Shown here: positions 6,594 to 14,394 of the stretch, piece by piece | Position numbering within the stretch: the first letter of the stretch is position 1 | How the letters are laid out: each line of letters begins with the position of its first letter | Assembly: GCF_001625085.1 (NCBI RefSeq) | Contig: NZ_BDAW01000092.1 | Span: 1 to 38,123 of the forward strand | Source of the DNA: Nocardia acidivorans NBRC 108247 | GTDB lineage: Bacteria > Actinomycetota > Actinomycetes > Mycobacteriales > Mycobacteriaceae | Length of the DNA stretch: 38,123 bases | Direction of reading: 5' to 3' | Notes under the pieces: model-generated | What the model saw: only the letters and a program-made list of their open reading frames with translations | What the model was told of the DNA's origin: nothing | Database searches by the model: none | Program-made: the position numbers and the translations under genes

Positions 6594-8384
6594 CTACCGC
6601 AGGTCTGCCTCTTCGGCGCGGACAGCCCACACCGCGAAACGCTCACCCTCGTCACGGTTCTTGACGAAATTGCGTACGACGCGCTCGATGTAATCGCCGA
6701 GTTCGGTGCTGGTCACCTTGTGCTGGCGCAGCTTTCGGCCGAAGCCGCTGTCGAGCCCGAGGCTGCCACCGAGGTGAACCTGGAAGCCCTCGATCTGATT
6801 CCCCTCGCCGTCGTCGACGAGCATGCCCTTGAAACCGATATCCGCGATCTGCGATCGACCGCACGAATTGGGGCAGCCGTTGATATTCACGGTGATGGGC
6901 ACATCGAGATCGGCATTGATATCGGCCAGGCGCGTCTCCAGCTCGGGAGCCAGCACCTGGGACCGCTTGCGGGTCTCGGTGAACGACAGCTTGCAGAACT
7001 CGATACCACTGCACGCCAGCAGGTTTCGCCGCCAATGCGACGGACGGCCGTGCAGGCCCAGCGGCTTCAGTTCGTCGATGAGCCATTCGACCTTGTCGTC
7101 GGGCACATCCAGGACGATCAGCTTCTGGTACGGGGTGAACCGAACGCGGTCCGAGCCAATGGATGCCACGGCGTCGGCGACCTTCTGCAGGATGGTGCCC
7201 GAGACGCGACCGGCGATGGGGGAGAAGCCGATGGCGTTCAAGCCATTGCGCAGCTTCTGCACACCGATGTGGTCGATCGGGCGCTCCGGCTGCACCGGCG
7301 CGGGACCGTCGATCAGCTTCCGTTTCAGGTACTCGGTCTCGAGGACCTCGCGGAACTTCTCGATGCCCCAGTCCTTGACCAGGAACTTGATGCGCGCCTT
7401 GGTGCGCAGTCGCCGATAGCCGTAATCGCGGTACAGCGATACGACCGCTTCCCACACATCGGGCACCTCGTCCAGGGGCACCCACGCGCCCAGACGCTGT
7501 GCGAGCATCGGGTTGGTGGACAGGCCGCCGCCTACCCAAACATCAAGTCCCGGACCGTGTTCGGGATGATCCACGCCGATGAACGCGATGTCGTTGATCT
7601 CGTGCACCACATCCTGCTGGCCCGAGATGGCGGTCTTGAACTTGCGCGGCAGGTTGGAGTATTCCTTCTTGCCGATGTACCGCTTGACGATCTCGTCGAT
7701 GGCGGGCGTCGGGTCCAGGACCTCGCCGAAGGATTCACCGGCGAGCGGGGAACCCAGCACCACGCGCGGGCAGTCGCCGCACGCCTCGGTGGTCTGCAGG
7801 CCGACCTCTTCGAGCCGCCGCCAGATCTCCGGCACGTTCTCGATCTCGATCCAGTGGTACTGCACGTTCTCGCGATCGGACAGATCCGCGGTGTCCCGGC
7901 CGAATTCGGTGGAGATCTCACCGAGGGTGCGCAACTGGCGCACATTGAGCGCGCCGCCATCGCAGCGCACCCGCATCATGAAGTACTTGGCCTCGAGGAT
8001 GTCGATGTTCTCATCGCCGGTCCAGGTGCCGTCGTAGCCCTGCTCACGCTGGGTGTAGAGCCCCCACCAGCGCATGCGGCCGCGCAGATCGCTCTTGTCG
8101 ATGGAGTCGAAACCCTGCTTCGAGTAGATGTTCTCGATGCGCGCGCGCACGTTGAGCGGGTTGTCGTCCTTCTTGCTCTGCTCGTTCGCGTTCAGCGGCT
8201 CCCGATAACCGAGCGCCCACTGGCCTTCGGACTTGCGCCGCACCGGCTTACCGGTGCGCTCGCGCGGCGCGACGGGCGCGTCCGAGCGCGGGCGGTCCGG
8301 GCGCACCCGTCGTTCGGCCGCGGGGCGTTCGGGCCGGGCGGGACGAGCGGATTCGGAACTGTCGGCGTCGGTGCTCGACGTCAT
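6594..8384 (-). CDS. sir: Ferredoxin-dependent assimilatory sulfite reductase (siroheme/[4Fe-4S])
   Basis: A 596-residue siroheme reductase of the nitrite/sulfite reductase family, expected to reduce sulfite to sulfide with six electrons from ferredoxin. Cluster/siroheme cysteines are visible as C458-x5-C464 (CSGIEFC) and C504-x3-C508 (GCPNSC). Tyr110 and Cys202 are 92 residues apart, the same spacing as the covalently linked Tyr69-Cys161 of M. tuberculosis SirA as I remember it, which favours sulfite over nitrite reductase. The first 55 residues are an Arg/Pro-rich extension of unknown role. ATG at 8384 has AGGAG 8 nt upstream. It heads the sulfate operon and is preceded by a 30-residue leader peptide ORF 122 nt upstream, implying cysteine-responsive control. 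The gene is also called sirA or nirA. Confidence 0.93.
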   Translation of the reverse strand: MTSSTDADSSESARPARPERPAAERRVRPDRPRSDAPVAPRERTGKPVRRKSEGQWALGYREPLNANEQSKKDDNPLNVRARIENIYSKQGFDSIDKSDLRGRMRWWGLYTQREQGYDGTWTGDENIDILEAKYFMMRVRCDGGALNVRQLRTLGEISTEFGRDTADLSDRENVQYHWIEIENVPEIWRRLEEVGLQTTEACGDCPRVVLGSPLAGESFGEVLDPTPAIDEIVKRYIGKKEYSNLPRKFKTAISGQQDVVHEINDIAFIGVDHPEHGPGLDVWVGGGLSTNPMLAQRLGAWVPLDEVPDVWEAVVSLYRDYGYRRLRTKARIKFLVKDWGIEKFREVLETEYLKRKLIDGPAPVQPERPIDHIGVQKLRNGLNAIGFSPIAGRVSGTILQKVADAVASIGSDRVRFTPYQKLIVLDVPDDKVEWLIDELKPLGLHGRPSHWRRNLLACSGIEFCKLSFTETRKRSQVLAPELETRLADINADLDVPITVNINGCPNSCGRSQIADIGFKGMLVDDGEGNQIEGFQVHLGGSLGLDSGFGRKLRQHKVTSTELGDYIERVVRNFVKNRDEGERFAVWAVRAEEADLR

Positions 8385-8506
8385 GAGGGTCGCTCCTGAA
8401 GGTCTTACGGGCAGGCGGGAGGGGCTGACTCACGCCTCCGATATCAGCGAACCGGGGAATTCGGCGCCGCGGAATTGGCGTCGATCCGGGAAGAGGGGGA
8501 GCCGAT
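8385..8506 (-). promoter_or_regulatory. Leader region between the Cys peptide and sir (possible attenuator)
   Basis: This 122-nt stretch separates the leader peptide stop from the sir start. It contains the inverted repeat AATTC (8458-8462) / GAATT (8472-8476) around a GC core, and on the minus strand GGAGG followed by CCCCTCC, which could pair and mask downstream sequence. No clear intrinsic terminator with a U-tract is present, so control by Rho or by ribosome-binding-site access is more plausible than classical attenuation. This is inference from the leader peptide context. Confidence 0.35.
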
Positions 8507-8599
8507 CTACCGGAGGCTTCCGGACAGACAGCTCGCGCTGCAGACACGCTTGAAGTCGACATGGCGTCGCGCCACGAGTCGTACTCCAAGTCCGGTCAT
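8507..8599 (-). CDS. Cysteine leader peptide of the sulfate assimilation operon
   Basis: A 30-residue ORF reading ATG at 8599 to TAG at 8507. Its core RRHVDFKRVCSASC holds Cys20 and Cys24, encoded by TGC and TGT. The segment closely resembles the short actinobacterial peptides annotated as putative leader peptides (R-R-H-V-D-h-x-R-V pattern with a terminal Cys cluster) that I remember upstream of sulfur genes. A CACAAT -10 element lies 7 nt before the ATG with no ribosome-binding site, so the mRNA is probably leaderless. The likely role is sensing: ribosome stalling at the Cys codons when cysteinyl-tRNA is scarce would raise expression of sir-cysHDN. Established precedent: Cys-rich leaderless uORFs act as cysteine-responsive attenuators in mycobacteria. 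The function in this organism is inferred. Confidence 0.75.
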   Translation of the reverse strand: MTGLGVRLVARRHVDFKRVCSASCLSGSLR

Positions 8600-8606
8600 G
8601 GAGCTT

Positions 8607-8612
8607 ATTGTG
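8607..8612 (-). promoter_or_regulatory. Putative -10 element of the sulfate operon
   Basis: CACAAT on the minus strand, followed by seven bases and then the ATG of the leader peptide. If transcription starts at that A, the message is leaderless. No good -35 hexamer is seen 16-19 nt further upstream, which is common for actinobacterial promoters. Confidence 0.45.
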
Positions 8613-8773
8613 CCATGTCAGGCGGGTTGTTCCGACCGTCCGCCGATATTTTCCGGACTTTCGAGGGAAATCCCCTGGTAAGCGCACCCGGTGTGTGACA
8701 ACAGTCATAGATCGCCGCACGGTTGATCTTGGACAGTTGACCTTCACCCCACTCGAGGTTCGAGGATGAGCCC

Positions 8774-9181
8774 ATGAGCACCGTAGAACTCGACACCGCC
8801 GCCGACACCGCCGCCATCCACGCCGTCGTCGCCGAAGTCGCCAAGGCGCAGCGCGCCGAGGACGCCGACGCCTTCCTCGCGCTCTTCCACCCCGAGGCCA
8901 TCTGGACCACCGGCGGCGGCAAGTTCCTGAACGGCCTGGAGGAGATCGCCGAATTCACCCGCGCGGTGCTGCCCGGTGCGACCAAGGACGGCTACGCCAC
9001 CTACGAGCCCTTCCTCATCCGCTTCATCCGCCCCGACGTGGCCGCGGTCAAGGTCCGCCAGCAGTACTTCACCCACGCGGGCGAACTCACCTCCGAAGGC
9101 TCGCCCCTCTACGGCATGACCAAGGAGAACGGCCGCTGGCTACTCACCTTCTGCCAGAACACCCCCGTCGTGAATCACTGA
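8774..9181 (+). CDS. SnoaL-like / SgcJ-type polyketide-cyclase-fold protein
   Basis: A 135-residue protein with the small alpha+beta barrel layout of the NTF2/SnoaL/DUF4440 group: an N-terminal helix (IHAVVAEVAKAQRAEDADAFLALF), the FHPEAIWTTGGG turn, then strands ending in KENGRWLLTFCQNTPV. Such proteins include ketosteroid isomerase-like enzymes and ligand-binding proteins of unknown role; no catalytic assignment is possible. The ATG at 8774 has AGGA about 9 nt upstream (an out-of-frame ATG at 8767 is ignored). It is transcribed away from the sulfate operon, with about 175 bp between its start and the leader peptide ATG. Its 3' end overlaps the convergent small membrane protein gene by 42 nt. 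Confidence 0.8.
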   Translation: MSTVELDTAADTAAIHAVVAEVAKAQRAEDADAFLALFHPEAIWTTGGGKFLNGLEEIAEFTRAVLPGATKDGYATYEPFLIRFIRPDVAAVKVRQQYFTHAGELTSEGSPLYGMTKENGRWLLTFCQNTPVVNH

Positions 9182-9379
9182 CCCGCGTGCCGCCGGATCG
9201 GTTTCAAGGCCGTACCGAATCTCGATACGCGGGGGAATCAGGCGAATGATCACTTCGTCGCCAGGCCGTGCGTTATGTCTCGTGACCAGCAGCCTCACCG
9301 ACGAATAGATGAAGATCAGAACCGCGATGGACAGGGCGACAAGAGCCCACGCCGATAACCCGGACAGGACTGTCCACAC
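9140..9379 (-). CDS. Small hypothetical membrane protein
   Basis: A 79-residue ORF with one strong transmembrane helix at about residues 8-32 (AWALVALSIAVLIFIYSSVRLL), followed by a charged tail with GDEVIIRLIPPRIEIRYGLE. That tail is strand-like and not low-complexity, which favours a real protein. The start is a GTG at 9379 without a strong ribosome-binding site, so the start is uncertain. The 3' end overlaps the SnoaL-like gene tail to tail by 42 nt, which is unusual but possible. I do not recognise a family. The 257 bp between this start and hemW show nothing further that I can support. Confidence 0.5.
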   Translation of the reverse strand: MWTVLSGLSAWALVALSIAVLIFIYSSVRLLVTRHNARPGDEVIIRLIPPRIEIRYGLETDPAARGSVIHDGGVLAEGE

Positions 9380-9636
9380 GATGAACCATTCTGCATCCGG
9401 TCCGGGGCCGGTGCCTTGTCAGGTTGGCATCGGTGGGCTGAATGATGTTCGAGCAGAACCAATCCCGGAGCGGGGAGTGCGGTCCCCGCATTGACTCGCT
9501 CGGCTGGGCTTCCAGCTGAACGGTGTTTGACGCCACCCCTCAGCAAAAGGTCCAGGCTCCGTTCAGCTTACTGTTCGGCCGCTGTCGGCGGCCGAGGTTG
9601 GCCACGAAGGCGTGGTGGGCGTGAGGCGACTGTGGT

Positions 9637-10878
9637 GTGAGCTGGGATACCGGGCAGACTGGGGATGTGAATTCCGTAGGCATCGACGTCGCCGCCACCG
9701 CAGATCAGCCTTCGCTGGAGCTGCGGGACTTCGGGGGCGGGCCGTTCGGGATCTATGTCCATGTGCCGTTCTGTGCGACACGGTGCGGGTATTGCGATTT
9801 CAACACCTATACGGCGGGGGAGTTGGGTACCTCGGCTTCGCCGCAGTCCTGGTTCGAGGCGCTGCGCGGTGAGTTGGCCACTGCGGCAGAGCGATTCGCA
9901 TCCTTCCCGAGTGCTCAGCCCGAGGTGGAGACGGTCTTCGTCGGTGGCGGCACGCCGTCGCTGCTCGGCGGTGACGGTCTCGCCGATGTGCTCACCGCCA
10001 TCCGCGCGAACTTCACGCTGGCGGCCGATGCCGAGGTGACCACCGAGTCGAATCCGGAATCCACCTCGCCGGAGTTCTTCGGCAAGCTCTTGGACGGCGG
10101 GTTCACCCGGGTATCGCTGGGAATGCAGTCCGCGGCCGCGCATGTGCTGAAGGTGCTGGATCGCACCCATACGCCGGGCCGGGCCGTGGCTGCCGCTCAG
10201 GAGGCGCGTGCGGCGGGGTTCGAGCACGTCAATTTGGATCTGATCTACGGGACGCCGGAGGAGACCGACGCGGATCTCGATGCCAGCCTCGATGCGGTGC
10301 TGGCGGCCGGGGTCGATCATGTCTCGGCGTATTCGCTGATCGTGGAGGATGGCACCGCGCTGGCTCGCCGAGTGCGGCGCGGCGAACTGCCCGCCCCCGA
10401 TGACGATGTGCTCGCCGCCCGCTACGAACGCATCGATTCGCGTCTGGAGGCGGCTGGGCTGGGCTGGTACGAGGTCTCCAACTGGGCCGCGAACGACCGC
10501 GCCCGGTGCCGCCACAACCTCGGCTACTGGGACGGCGGCGACTGGCTGGGCGCGGGCCCGGGCGCGCACAGTCACGTCGGTGGCGTCCGCTGGTGGAACG
10601 TGAAACACCCTGCGCGCTATGCGGATCGGGTCGCGCTCGGCGGCCTGCCCGCGGCCGGATGGGAGCAGCTCACCGATTCGGAGCGCTATACCGAACGCGT
10701 CATGCTCACCGCGCGCCTGCGCACCGGATTACCCCTCGGTGATCTGGACGCCGACGGCAGGGCGGCTGCCCGGCGGGTGGTCGCGGACGGCCTGGCGGAA
10801 CTGCGCGGCGACCACCTGGTCCTGACCGCTCGCGGCCGACTGCTGGCCGATGCCGTGGTCCGCACCCTGCTCACCTGA
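9637..10878 (+). CDS. hemW: Radical SAM heme chaperone HemW
   Basis: A 413-residue radical SAM protein with C46-x3-C50-x2-C53-x-F (CATRCGYCDF), the [4Fe-4S]/SAM motif. The Phe after the third Cys, in place of the fourth Cys of HemN, marks the HemW group, a heme-binding chaperone rather than the oxygen-independent coproporphyrinogen oxidase with which it was long confused. Other family segments are VFVGGGTPSLL, TTESNPES, GMQSAAAHVLKVLDRTH and VNLDLIYGTPEET. The start is a GTG at 9637 with GAGG 10 nt upstream; a GTG at 9667 is an alternative. The gene stands alone before the hrcA operon. In M. tuberculosis the corresponding hemN and hrcA flank the mycobactin cluster; here under 500 bp separate them. 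Confidence 0.93.
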   Translation: MSWDTGQTGDVNSVGIDVAATADQPSLELRDFGGGPFGIYVHVPFCATRCGYCDFNTYTAGELGTSASPQSWFEALRGELATAAERFASFPSAQPEVETVFVGGGTPSLLGGDGLADVLTAIRANFTLAADAEVTTESNPESTSPEFFGKLLDGGFTRVSLGMQSAAAHVLKVLDRTHTPGRAVAAAQEARAAGFEHVNLDLIYGTPEETDADLDASLDAVLAAGVDHVSAYSLIVEDGTALARRVRRGELPAPDDDVLAARYERIDSRLEAAGLGWYEVSNWAANDRARCRHNLGYWDGGDWLGAGPGAHSHVGGVRWWNVKHPARYADRVALGGLPAAGWEQLTDSERYTERVMLTARLRTGLPLGDLDADGRAAARRVVADGLAELRGDHLVLTARGRLLADAVVRTLLT

Positions 10879-11034
10879 TCCGGTGTAATCGCCCACAGGC
10901 TGTGTGTAACGCGGGATTACGCTGCAACGCATCAGTACGTTCGACGAGGACATCTTCCATTCCGAGTTGAGATGTCGCAGGCGCGGGTGCGGGATCTCCG
11001 GCAGCGCCCGAGCCGAACCCGTGGCCTCCCGCTC

Positions 11035-11210
11035 GACCCCACCGCCGTAGCCAATTTCCACGGCGATCCCGCCGTCCGTCGCTACGCCGAACAACTCAAC
11101 TCCATCGCCCACCGGACCGAATTCGACACCGGCGGCCACCTCGCGGCAAGGGGACCCCGGCGCTGCTCATCGCCGACCTCCGCGGCTTCTACGGCGACCT
11201 GCGCGGCTGA
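11035..11210 (+). pseudogene. Frameshifted remnant of an epoxide-hydrolase-like alpha/beta hydrolase C-terminus
   Basis: One frame reads FHGDPAVRRYAEQLNSIAHR then TEFDTGGHLAA. The second frame, starting after about 11148, continues T-P-A-L-L-I-A-D-L-R-G-F-Y and ends at TGA 11208-11210. Joined, this matches the C-terminal end of epoxide-hydrolase-type alpha/beta hydrolases, in which the EFDxGGHFAA segment carries the catalytic His and is followed by a PxLLxxDIRxFF helix. The N-terminal three quarters are absent. It lies between hemW and hrcA and is the only coding trace in this 474-bp gap. Confidence 0.65.
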
Positions 11211-11266
11211 CCGCCGACGTGCTCGGGCGACCGCACGCAGGTAATTTGCTCATTGCCACCTAAACT

Positions 11267-11281
11267 GGATCTCGAAGATCC
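11267..11281 (+). repeat. 15-bp perfect inverted repeat upstream of hrcA
   Basis: GGATCT-CGA-AGATCC lies 72-86 nt before the hrcA start, within the likely promoter region. It is not a CIRCE element (no TTAGCACTC/GAGTGCTAA arms). It could be an operator for another regulator or a chance palindrome. Confidence 0.4.
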
Positions 11282-11352
11282 GGGAATCACCTGTATACCC
11301 GCCCGGTGCGGCATGCACGGTGAGCCCGAAGGCGAGCGAGGAGGTGGGGCTG

Positions 11353-12393
11353 ATGTCGACCACGGAGCAGCGGCGGCTCGAGGTCCTGCGAGCGATCGTC
11401 GCGGACTACATTTCGACCAAGGAGCCGATCGGGTCCAAGACGCTGGTGGAACGACACAATCTCGGCGTCTCCAGTGCGACGGTGCGCAATGACATGGCGG
11501 TGCTCGAGGCGGAGGGGTACATCACCCAGCCGCACACCAGTTCCGGGCGCATTCCGACAGATAAGGGCTATCGGCAGTTCGTCGATCACATCTCCGAGGT
11601 CAAGCCGCTCTCCAATGCCGAGCGGCGGGCCATCATGGAGTTTCTGGAGAGCGGCGTCGATCTCGACGACGTACTCCGCCGGGGTGTGCGGTTGCTCGCG
11701 CAGCTGACCCGGCAGGTGGCCATGGTGCAGTACCCGACCGTGAGCGCCTCCACCGTCCGGCATATCGAGGTCGTCGCGCTCAATCCCGCGCGCCTGCTGC
11801 TGGTGGTCATCACCGACTCCGGTCGCGTCGATCAGCGCCTGGTCGATCTGGGCAATGTGATCGCCGACGATGACCTGGGCGCGGTGCGCGCCATGCTCGG
11901 CAAGGCCATGGAGGGCAAACGCCTCGCCTCGGCCTCGGCCGCGGTGGCGGAACTACCCGAGCACTCCACCGGCAAGCTCCGCGATGTGCTCATCCGCGTC
12001 TCCACCGTGCTGGTGGAAACGCTCGTCGAACATCCCGAGGAGCGCCTGGTGCTGGGCGGCACCGCGAACCTCACCCGCAATGCCGGAGACTTCGCCGGGA
12101 ACGGATTCCCCGGGTCGCTGCGTTCGGTACTGGAGGCCCTGGAAGAACAGGTCATCGTGCTGAAGCTGCTGGCAGCCTCACAGCAACCGGGTACCGTGAC
12201 CGTGCAGATCGGGGAGGAAACCAAGGTCGAACAAATGCGCGGAACGGCGGTGGTGTCCACCGGATACGGGATGCCCGGTACCGTTCTTGGCGGCATGGGG
12301 GTGCTGGGCCCGACCCGCATGGACTATCCGGGGACCATCGCCTCGGTGGCGGCCGTGGCCCGGTACATCGGTGAGGTGCTCGCCGAACGGTGA
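11353..12393 (+). CDS. hrcA: Heat-inducible transcriptional repressor HrcA
   Basis: A 346-residue repressor of chaperone genes, which binds CIRCE operators and depends on GroEL for folding. The N-terminal winged helix spans about residues 8-75, including LGVSSATVRNDMAVLEAEGY and HTSSGRIPTDKGYRQFVD, both highly characteristic. The C-terminal part has the GAF-like domain (MVQYPTVSASTVRHIEVVAL). The start is the ATG at 11353 with GAGGAGG 8 nt upstream; an earlier GTG at 11320 lacks this. No CIRCE element was found before the gene, so autoregulation is not evident. It is 36 nt upstream of dnaJ and forms the hrcA-dnaJ-rsmE group. Confidence 0.95.
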   Translation: MSTTEQRRLEVLRAIVADYISTKEPIGSKTLVERHNLGVSSATVRNDMAVLEAEGYITQPHTSSGRIPTDKGYRQFVDHISEVKPLSNAERRAIMEFLESGVDLDDVLRRGVRLLAQLTRQVAMVQYPTVSASTVRHIEVVALNPARLLLVVITDSGRVDQRLVDLGNVIADDDLGAVRAMLGKAMEGKRLASASAAVAELPEHSTGKLRDVLIRVSTVLVETLVEHPEERLVLGGTANLTRNAGDFAGNGFPGSLRSVLEALEEQVIVLKLLAASQQPGTVTVQIGEETKVEQMRGTAVVSTGYGMPGTVLGGMGVLGPTRMDYPGTIASVAAVARYIGEVLAER

Positions 12394-12429
12394 GCAAGTG
12401 GAGAGACGAAACAGGACTAGAGAGCACAA

Positions 12430-13581
12430 GTGGCACGGGACTATTACGCACTGCTCGGCGTCGCACGCAACGCGACCGACCAGGAGATCAAGCGCGCCTA
12501 TCGAAAGTTGGCGCGTGAACTGCATCCCGACGTCAACCCGGAACCGGAGGCGCAGGAGCGGTTCCGCGAGGTGTCGACGGCCTACGAGGTGCTGACCGAC
12601 GCGGAGAAGCGCCGCATCGTCGACCTCGGTGGCGACCCCATGGAGAACGGCGGCGGAGCCGGCGGCGGATTCTCCGGCGCGGGTTTCGGTGGCCTCGGTG
12701 ACGTCTTCGAAGCCTTCTTCGGCGGGATGAACACCTCCAATCCGCGTAAGCCGCGCGGCCGGGTGCAGCCCGGCGCCGATTCGCTGCTGCGCACGCGACT
12801 CTCGTTGCAGGAGTGCGCGGTCGGGGTCACCAAACACCTGACCGTCGACACCGCCATCCTCTGCGATGTCTGCGTGGGCGCGGGCACCAATGGCAACTCC
12901 AAGCCGGTGCGCTGTGAAACCTGCGGCGGCGCGGGTGAAGTGCAGACGGTGCAGCGGTCGTTCCTGGGTCAGGTCATGACCTCGCGGCCGTGCCCCACCT
13001 GCCGTGGCGCGGGCGAGACCATCCCGGATCCCTGCCGCAAGTGCGGCGGCGACGGACGGGTGCGTTCGCGCCGGGAGATCGCCGCGCCGATTCCGGCCGG
13101 TGTGGCCAGCGGTATGCGGGTGCGGCTGGCGGCTCAGGGTGAGGTCGGCCCGGGTGGCGGTCCCGCCGGTGATCTGTACGTGGAGATCGTGGAGCAGCCG
13201 CACGACACCTTCGTGCGCGACAGCGATGATCTGCACTGCACCATTCGGGTGCCCATGGTGGACGCGACGCTGGGCACCACGGTCGTCATCGACACCATCC
13301 TGGACGGTCCGGTGGAGCTCACCATTCCGGCGGGCACCCAGCCCGGTGAGGTCTCGGTGCTGCGCGGCCACGGAATGCCCAAGCTGCGCGCCAACTCTCG
13401 CGGTGATCTGATCGCGCACCTGGATATCGTGATTCCCACCAAAATGGACTCCAAACAGTCCGATCTGCTGCGCAAGTACAAGGCCATGCGCCCGAGCGAG
13501 CGCACCGAGGTGCTCTCCACCCAGTCCGAGCACAACAGCGGTCTGTTCGCCCGGCTGCGCGCCTCCTTCAGCGGACGCTGA
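12430..13581 (+). CDS. dnaJ: Chaperone protein DnaJ (second actinobacterial paralogue)
   Basis: A 383-residue co-chaperone that stimulates DnaK ATP hydrolysis and delivers unfolded clients. The J domain covers residues 1-65 with HPD at 32-34. A Gly/Phe-rich linker follows at 74-100. The zinc-binding region has four CxxC pairs (Cys145/148, 162/165, 188/191 and 202/205). The C-terminal substrate-binding domains follow. The first zinc motif is CDVCVGAG rather than CxxCxGxG. The start is GTG at 12430. In this order the DnaJ2-type protein sits directly after hrcA, while dnaJ1 is usually with dnaK-grpE. The rsmE start follows 4 nt after the stop. Confidence 0.95.
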   Translation: MARDYYALLGVARNATDQEIKRAYRKLARELHPDVNPEPEAQERFREVSTAYEVLTDAEKRRIVDLGGDPMENGGGAGGGFSGAGFGGLGDVFEAFFGGMNTSNPRKPRGRVQPGADSLLRTRLSLQECAVGVTKHLTVDTAILCDVCVGAGTNGNSKPVRCETCGGAGEVQTVQRSFLGQVMTSRPCPTCRGAGETIPDPCRKCGGDGRVRSRREIAAPIPAGVASGMRVRLAAQGEVGPGGGPAGDLYVEIVEQPHDTFVRDSDDLHCTIRVPMVDATLGTTVVIDTILDGPVELTIPAGTQPGEVSVLRGHGMPKLRANSRGDLIAHLDIVIPTKMDSKQSDLLRKYKAMRPSERTEVLSTQSEHNSGLFARLRASFSGR

Positions 13582-13585
13582 TCCG

Positions 13586-14326
13586 GTGGCCGCCACCGTC
13601 TTCTACCTCGACGAGATTCCGGAGCCGGGTGCCACCGCCGTCCTGGACGGCCCGGAGGGTCGCCATGCGGCGACCGTCCGGCGCATCCGCGTCGGCGAGC
13701 CGATCACGCTCTCCGATGGCAACGGGTTACTCGCCGACTCCGAAGTGGTTGCGGCCCAGAAAGATCGCCTGGAGCTGAAGGTTCTGGACCGGCGGGTGGC
13801 CCCGCCCGCCACCCCGCAGGTCACGGTGGTCCAGGCGCTGCCCAAATCCGAGCGCTCCGAACTCGCGGTCGAACTCATGACCGAGGCCGGGGCCGACGCC
13901 ATCGTCCCCTGGCAGGCGCTTCGCTGCGTCTCCAAATGGGAGAACAAGGCGCACAAGGCGGTCGAGAAATGGCGCACCGCGGCCAAACAGGCCGCCCGCC
14001 AATCCCGCCGCCCCTACATCCCCGATATCGCCGACCTGCACACCACCCGCGATCTGCTGAACCTGGTGCGGGAGGCCACATCCCACGGGGCGATCGTCGC
14101 CGCCCTGCACGAATCCGGCGAAACCCGCCTCACCGACCTGTCTTTCGAGGGCGTCCCCGAAGTGGTCCTCATCGTCGGCCCCGAAGGCGGCCTCGACGAC
14201 TCCGAACTGTCGGCCTTGGCCGAAGCGGGCGCGAATATCGTCCTGCTGGGCCCCACGGTCCTGCGCACCTCGACAGCCGCAGCCGTAGCCCTCGGCGCAC
14301 TGGGCGCACTGACTCCCCGCTGGTAG
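13586..14326 (+). CDS. rsmE: 16S rRNA (uracil-1498-N3)-methyltransferase RsmE
   Basis: A 246-residue SPOUT-class methyltransferase that modifies U1498 of 16S rRNA using SAM. The N-terminal PUA-like region covers about 1-75 (FYLDEIPEPGATAVLDGPEGRH). The C-terminal trefoil knot has GPEGG at 198-202 and LGPTVLRTSTA at 221-231, the SAM-binding loops. Starts at GTG 13586, four bases after the dnaJ stop, so it is translated from the same message. The gene ends 68 nt before the convergent MFS gene; no clear terminator hairpin was seen between them. Confidence 0.94.
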   Translation: MAATVFYLDEIPEPGATAVLDGPEGRHAATVRRIRVGEPITLSDGNGLLADSEVVAAQKDRLELKVLDRRVAPPATPQVTVVQALPKSERSELAVELMTEAGADAIVPWQALRCVSKWENKAHKAVEKWRTAAKQAARQSRRPYIPDIADLHTTRDLLNLVREATSHGAIVAALHESGETRLTDLSFEGVPEVVLIVGPEGGLDDSELSALAEAGANIVLLGPTVLRTSTAAAVALGALGALTPRW

Positions 14327-14394
14327 CCCCCGATCCGGTGCTGTGCGTGTGATGACGCTCGAGAAGGCCCCTGCACCATTACATGGACGTGGGG

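Noticed and set aside
5877..8399. Long plus-strand open frame of about 840 codons across cysH and sir
   Set aside because: It is the complement of clear minus-strand genes with catalytic motifs; its translation is His/Gly/Asp/Leu-rich with no domain, a common artefact of high-GC DNA.
8385..8773. SAM or cobalamin riboswitch before sir
   Set aside because: No recognisable B12 box or SAM-riboswitch core was seen; the leader peptide explains the long upstream region better.
9309..9636. Short ORFs between the small membrane protein and hemW
   Set aside because: None has a ribosome-binding site, coding-type codon bias or recognisable sequence.
11211..11352. CIRCE element before hrcA
   Set aside because: The only palindrome present is GGATCT-CGA-AGATCC; neither CIRCE arm is recognisable.
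12178..13596. Minus-strand open frame opposite dnaJ
   Set aside because: Antisense shadow; DnaJ motifs on the plus strand are complete.
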